A stretch of 64,000 bases of DNA, taken from an uncultured Erysipelotrichaceae bacterium. Lineage in GTDB: Bacteria > Bacillota_I > Bacilli_A > Erysipelotrichales > Erysipelotrichaceae. Of this stretch, positions 60,975 through 64,000 are shown one piece after another. The stretch spans positions 1 through 64,000 of the forward strand of contig CAMVGT010000001.1 in NCBI GenBank assembly GCA_947167125.1. The letters run 5' to 3'. Position 1 is the stretch's first letter; the number at the start of each line of letters is the position of its first letter. A program made the translations under genes and the position numbers. The notes beneath the pieces are model-generated. The model had not been told where the DNA came from, ran no database searches, and was given only the letters and a program-made list of their open reading frames with translations.

Positions 60975-62106
60975 CTGTGTCCTCCAGCAGTTTCATTCCG
61001 ATGTTTTCCTGTTTTCCTAAGATTGCCTCTTTGATCCACTGCGCACAGCTGACATTTTCAATCCGGTAATCATAGAAGACCTGATCCTGCAGAAGACAGT
61101 GTTTTGTAAGGCCTGTTTTCTTCTGCTTTTTCTCAGGACAGTCAGTGATATAAAACTGTGCCTGCGGAATTGTTTCTTTCATTTCCTTCACAGTTCCGGT
61201 AAACCATTCCTGAAATCTTTCACCGCTTTCTTCTGTGAAGGTAAATGTACAGTTTTCGATATAGTTGATCATCCTGGACAGTCCTTCATCGCGTATTGAG
61301 CAGGTCACCAGGATTTTCACTCTGTCCTGTCTCTCTCTGCTTAAAGCCTGCAGGGCGTCGAGTGTGATGTTGTCGGAATGAATTCTTTCTGTGATCTCTG
61401 GCGGTGACTTCCAGACATTCTCTGCGATGTCATGCCAGCCTTGAAGCGGGAAGAAGCCGCTGTCAATCACGCTGATGATGTTTTCACATGCCGGATAAAG
61501 CTCCATGACATCGTCTGTTAACAGCGCCGCTCCGAAAGCTCCTCCCGAGCAGCCGGTCACAGCGATGCACTCTGGATCAGGCACATATTTCATGACTGTT
61601 TCCATTGCCTTGCGGTAATTGGTATAGCCATGGTGATGACAGATCCTCTTTGAGCCATCCTGAGCTGTGTATGGGAAATCGTTTGTTCCGGCATGGAAAT
61701 CACCGGTATCGTAGATCAGAATCAGTTTTGACCAGTCCCAAAACGGATTCTCTTTTCTTTCCGCGAAGATTCCGCTGTCCAGCCTGAGATCGCTGAACAG
61801 ATCCATGTGAATGGTATAGAATCCAAGGCTTGTGTCTTTTGAATAAAGGGAAGCGGGATGCGCGGCTGTATATTCATTCCAGCTGACGCCTCCTCCCATG
61901 AAGAAGATGAGAAGTTTGTTTTCACTGCCTTTTTTAAAATCGGCGTAGGTCTTTTCACCATTGGCTGCCAGACAGCCATCCAGCGGAATCCGCACCCATT
62001 TACCTGTTTCCGGCTCCCCCTTCAGTTGGGGTAAACGTTTCTTTTTCAGATACGGCGTCAGAACTTTCAGCCATAACGGCTCCTTTTCCCATTGATCCAG
62101 TTTCAT
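60958..62106 (-). CDS. pectin-acetylesterase-like hydrolase (second paralog)
   Basis: 382 aa, cytoplasmic. FFMGGGVSWNEYTAA, YDTGDFHAGTND, and VTGCSGGAFGAALLTDDV match the pectin-acetylesterase/Notum family and align in pattern with the 55952 gene (also shared: PFxDWxxxxxxYxTGDFH). The nucleophile elbow is GCSGG, closer to classical members than GFSAG in the paralog. The two may have split specificities after duplication. GAGGTG lies before the ATG, 8 bases after the MBL gene. Substrate is inferred from context. Confidence 0.8.
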   Translation of the reverse strand: MKLDQWEKEPLWLKVLTPYLKKKRLPQLKGEPETGKWVRIPLDGCLAANGEKTYADFKKGSENKLLIFFMGGGVSWNEYTAAHPASLYSKDTSLGFYTIHMDLFSDLRLDSGIFAERKENPFWDWSKLILIYDTGDFHAGTNDFPYTAQDGSKRICHHHGYTNYRKAMETVMKYVPDPECIAVTGCSGGAFGAALLTDDVMELYPACENIISVIDSGFFPLQGWHDIAENVWKSPPEITERIHSDNITLDALQALSRERQDRVKILVTCSIRDEGLSRMINYIENCTFTFTEESGERFQEWFTGTVKEMKETIPQAQFYITDCPEKKQKKTGLTKHCLLQDQVFYDYRIENVSCAQWIKEAILGKQENIGMKLLEDTDEQMD

Positions 62107-62114
62107 CTTTCACC

Positions 62115-62966
62115 TCAGCTAATCCGGTCAGGATCGATTACAATCGAAGGTCCCTTATGCTTTGTGTCTTCTTCAGCCCACACCTGCAGCGGTGTAACGC
62201 CTGGAGCGAATGCGCCGCCCTTCTGTTTTTTCCCGTGTGAGAGGCCGGGATGTTCTGCCACATTGATCCAGTCTTTGAGATCTTTGCGGCCGAACAGTTT
62301 CAGGCTGTGTCCGGTCAGAATCGTATCGAAGTCATATTTCTCCAGTTTGTGAAGGCTGGCAGCGTATGCCCTGATATCCGTGGATTCCGGCAGATATAGC
62401 CATGTGGCAGGATTTGCGCCATCGGATGTAATCATCAGTTTCTTCTCTTTGAAGTAAACCGCGATACTGCCCTGTGTGTGACCGGGTATCTCAATAACCT
62501 GAGCGCTCAGGCCGCCCAGATCAAACGTGTCCCCTTCTTTGACAAACTGCCAGTCAGAGAAGTTTACTCTTCCTTCATCTGTGTCTTCCGGATGCTTCGG
62601 CACCAGAATCCGCCAGAAGAAGATTTTATTGAACACTTTCAGCGTTTTCTCCATGTAGCGGTGGAATGAAGGCTCATTGTGCTGCTTATAAATCTCCGCG
62701 TCTTTTTCATGAATGTGTACCGGTGTATTGAAGTAAAAGTTTCCGCCGGTATGATCGATGTGACCGTGTGTGTTGAATACGGTCAGCGGCAGATCCGTGA
62801 ATTCCCTGATATATGCTTTCAGATCCGCGAATCCATATGCCGTATCAATCACGCAGGCTTTTTCTTTTCCGATGATCAGAAAACAGGCAACGCCGGAAGA
62901 TGTGATTCCATAGACGCCATCCATCAGTTTTTTGCACTTATATGTCTTTTTAAGTTCTTTCTCCAT
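62115..62966 (-). CDS. metallo-beta-lactamase-fold hydrolase
   Basis: 283 aa. The metal site HTHGHIDHTGG is clear; EIPGHTQGSIAVYF, MITSDGAN and ILTGHSL complete the MBL pattern. Members hydrolyse lactones, thioesters, phosphoesters and others. As the first gene of an esterase operon it may open a lactone or ester made during glycoside breakdown, such as a hydroxycinnamate or gluconolactone-type product, but this is a guess. GGAGG lies 8 bases before the ATG. The divergent tetR gene and shared operator lie directly upstream. Confidence 0.87.
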   Translation of the reverse strand: MEKELKKTYKCKKLMDGVYGITSSGVACFLIIGKEKACVIDTAYGFADLKAYIREFTDLPLTVFNTHGHIDHTGGNFYFNTPVHIHEKDAEIYKQHNEPSFHRYMEKTLKVFNKIFFWRILVPKHPEDTDEGRVNFSDWQFVKEGDTFDLGGLSAQVIEIPGHTQGSIAVYFKEKKLMITSDGANPATWLYLPESTDIRAYAASLHKLEKYDFDTILTGHSLKLFGRKDLKDWINVAEHPGLSHGKKQKGGAFAPGVTPLQVWAEEDTKHKGPSIVIDPDRIS

Positions 62967-62993
62967 GACCCTTTCCTCCGCTTGACTTTCATC

Positions 62994-63072
62994 TGATACA
63001 TTTGTATCATAACAGTGCGATGTGAGACAATTGTTTCATAGAAAATGAGACACACAAAAGGAGTTTGTATCA
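62994..63072. promoter_or_regulatory. TetR-type operator region, copy 2 (between the MBL operon and tetR)
   Basis: TGATACA-TT-TGTATCA (62994-63009), TGAGACA-AT-TGTTTCA (63023-63038), then TGAGACAC (63046-63053) and TGTATCA (63066-63072), one base before the tetR start codon. The last half-site lies between the AGGAG ribosome binding site and the ATG. The array matches copy 1 at 55688-55766 almost base for base. Confidence 0.82.
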
Positions 63073-63073
63073 G

Positions 63074-63613
63074 ATGAATCCACAGGAAAAAAACACTTAT
63101 GTAAAACAGCAGATTACAAAGGCGCTGATCAGCCTGATGAAAAAGAAAAAAATCACCGACATCTCAATCAGTGAAATCTGTGACAAAGCCCAGGTAGGCA
63201 GAGCATCCTTTTACCGCAATTATGATTCAAAAGAAGAAGTCATCGAAAAACACGCAGAATACCTCATCCATTCATGGGCTGACCAGGTGGATGTGGATCC
63301 TGGCGCGAATATTTACAACTTTTTTGCAAGCATGTTCAAACACTTTCAGGACAACAGCGGTTTTTACAAAGTTCTCTATAAGCAGAACATGTCGCCGATG
63401 ATTCTGAACGCCATACGTAAAAGACTGAATGTCAGTCCCAATACAGATCCGGCCGCTTTATACAGCAGCGCTTATATCGCTTACGGAATATTCGGATGGA
63501 TCGACATCTGGTTCAGCAACGGCATGAAAGAAACGCCGGAAGAACTCAACCGCATTATTGTAAACAACATCAACACCATGATCAAAGGAGCCAAAGAACT
63601 CGAAGAACTCTGA
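63074..63613 (+). CDS. TetR/AcrR-family transcriptional regulator
   Basis: 179 aa from the ATG at 63074 (AGGAG 10 bases before); the track start is a TTG right at the ribosome binding site. Residues about 8-58 form the TetR helix-turn-helix (TDISISEICDKAQVGRASFYRNYDS). The C-terminal part (FYKVLYKQN, IFGWIDIWFSNGMKETPEEL) looks like the TetR_C_8/DhaS type. It is divergent from the MBL-esterase operon, with operators in between. Identical sites before the GH2 operon make it the likely common regulator of both. A related dead copy lies at 55768. The ligand could be a phenolic or sugar product of the pathway. Confidence 0.9.
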   Translation: MNPQEKNTYVKQQITKALISLMKKKKITDISISEICDKAQVGRASFYRNYDSKEEVIEKHAEYLIHSWADQVDVDPGANIYNFFASMFKHFQDNSGFYKVLYKQNMSPMILNAIRKRLNVSPNTDPAALYSSAYIAYGIFGWIDIWFSNGMKETPEELNRIIVNNINTMIKGAKELEEL

Positions 63614-63616
63614 AAT

Positions 63617-63655
63617 AAAAGCGAAGCCGGATCATAAACCGGTTTCGCTTTTTTC
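63617..63655. terminator. bidirectional terminator between tetR and the edge gene
   Basis: AAAAGCGAAGCCGG pairs with CCGGTTTCGCTTTT (8-base loop) with T runs on both strands; it serves the convergent genes on both sides. Confidence 0.9.
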
Positions 63656-64000
63656 ATCTGTTCTTCTCTATATCCTGCCAGTTGGAATTATGCAGGATCT
63701 CAGCGTCTTCCCCAAGGAAAGCTTTTCCTGCTTCTTCGTTCCCCTGCAGCTGATACAGCATCCAGGCGGTCATATAGCCGTCTGTTCTCATCAGCATCTC
63801 TTCATGTTCCGCGCCTGCCGCCCTGGCTCTGATCTTCATCACATCCTCCGGAACCTGCTCATAGTTTTCAATCAGCGCAGACAGCGGTGATACGCCTCCG
63901 TATTCTTTTGTCGGGTCCTTCACTCCCTTGTCATCGGACTTTCCGGTTCCGGCGGTCATGAAATACGGGATGCGGATTTTTGTCACATCATAATGCCAGC
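63654..64000 (-). CDS. C-terminal part of an alpha/beta-hydrolase-like protein (cut by window edge)
   Basis: The frame is open to the window edge. The codons before the track's GTG start read WHYDV, so the true start lies outside. The visible 115 residues begin WHYDVTKIRIPYFMTAGTG, the strand and loop before the catalytic Asp in many alpha/beta hydrolases, and continue with a helical segment and AFLGEDAEILHNSNWQDIEKNR. A C-terminal esterase or peptidase portion fits the neighbouring esterase operon, but the nucleophile region is not in the window, so the assignment is tentative. It ends at the shared terminator with tetR. Confidence 0.55.
   Translation of the reverse strand, partial: WHYDVTKIRIPYFMTAGTGKSDDKGVKDPTKEYGGVSPLSALIENYEQVPEDVMKIRARAAGAEHEEMLMRTDGYMTAWMLYQLQGNEEAGKAFLGEDAEILHNSNWQDIEKNR

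Noticed and set aside
63654-63986. 110-aa ORF with GTG start at 63986 as a complete gene
   Set aside because: The frame stays open to the window edge, so the GTG is an internal valine codon of a truncated gene.

Overview
The window looks like a chromosomal segment of a low-to-mid GC Gram-positive anaerobe of the Bacillota, probably a gut or oral Erysipelotrichia-like bacterium. This rests on SLH-anchored surface proteins, an SCWP-type wall-polymer locus, a yybP-ykoY riboswitch, RpiR, ROK, AraC and TetR regulators, many plant-glycoside enzymes, and strong AGGAGG ribosome binding sites. The genus is a guess. I see no rRNA, tRNA, insertion sequence, phage or CRISPR array.

Layout. (a) 1-7286, minus strand: one tight run starting with a polysaccharide pyruvyl transferase fused to a degenerate GDPD domain. 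It continues with a BspA-type LRR-SLH protein, a CAP-SLH protein, a GH25 lysozyme with wall-binding repeats, and the start of another secreted protein cut by the window edge. (b) 7498-9561, plus: a secreted transglutaminase-like SLH protein. (c) 9815-15633, minus: a six-gene wall-polymer operon (ABC permease, ATPase, LicD, GatD-like dehydrogenase, IspD/TarI-like cytidylyltransferase, GatZ/KbaZ-like protein). (d) 15941-26337: an RpiR regulator, a small lipoprotein, a probable small RNA, a 2025-aa S8 protease with SLH repeats, an HPr-kinase-like/S26-peptidase fusion, and a WG-repeat/SH3 lipoprotein. (e) 26538-32251, minus: a Dlt-like aminoacylation operon with an extra PLP-dependent decarboxylase. 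(f) 32437-37923: GH27 and GH36-type alpha-galactosidase genes around a zinc-ribbon gene, a DUF1848 protein and an AraC regulator. (g) 38253-39914, plus: a stand-alone PTS IIB and an IIB-ROK fusion. (h) 40057-43038: a CotH-like SLH protein. (i) 43290-44760: an ion transporter behind a Mn2+-type yybP-ykoY riboswitch. (j) 44868-64000: two operons of glycosidases (GH2, GH3, GH78), ROK kinase, many esterases (alpha/beta hydrolases, two pectin-acetylesterase-like proteins, a tannase-family protein), a GPH-type transporter and an MBL hydrolase, with a TetR regulator.

How the parts fit. Regions a-d and h are largely cell envelope. Wall polymer is made and exported (c), possibly pyruvylated (a), and used by five SLH proteins as an anchor; the dlt-like operon (e) probably decorates a surface polymer. 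Regions f, g and j are catabolic. In j the two operons carry near-identical promoter/operator DNA: the copy at 63.0 kb sits before an intact tetR, and the copy at 55.7 kb sits before a decayed remnant of a tetR gene. One TetR therefore probably controls both operons. None of their enzymes has a signal peptide, so acylated, rhamnose- and glucose-containing plant glycosides would be imported intact and de-esterified and deglycosylated in the cytoplasm.

Limits: all calls come from reading the sequence and supplied translations by eye; no searches, folding or alignments were run. Start codons were moved where a Shine-Dalgarno sequence clearly favoured an internal ATG.
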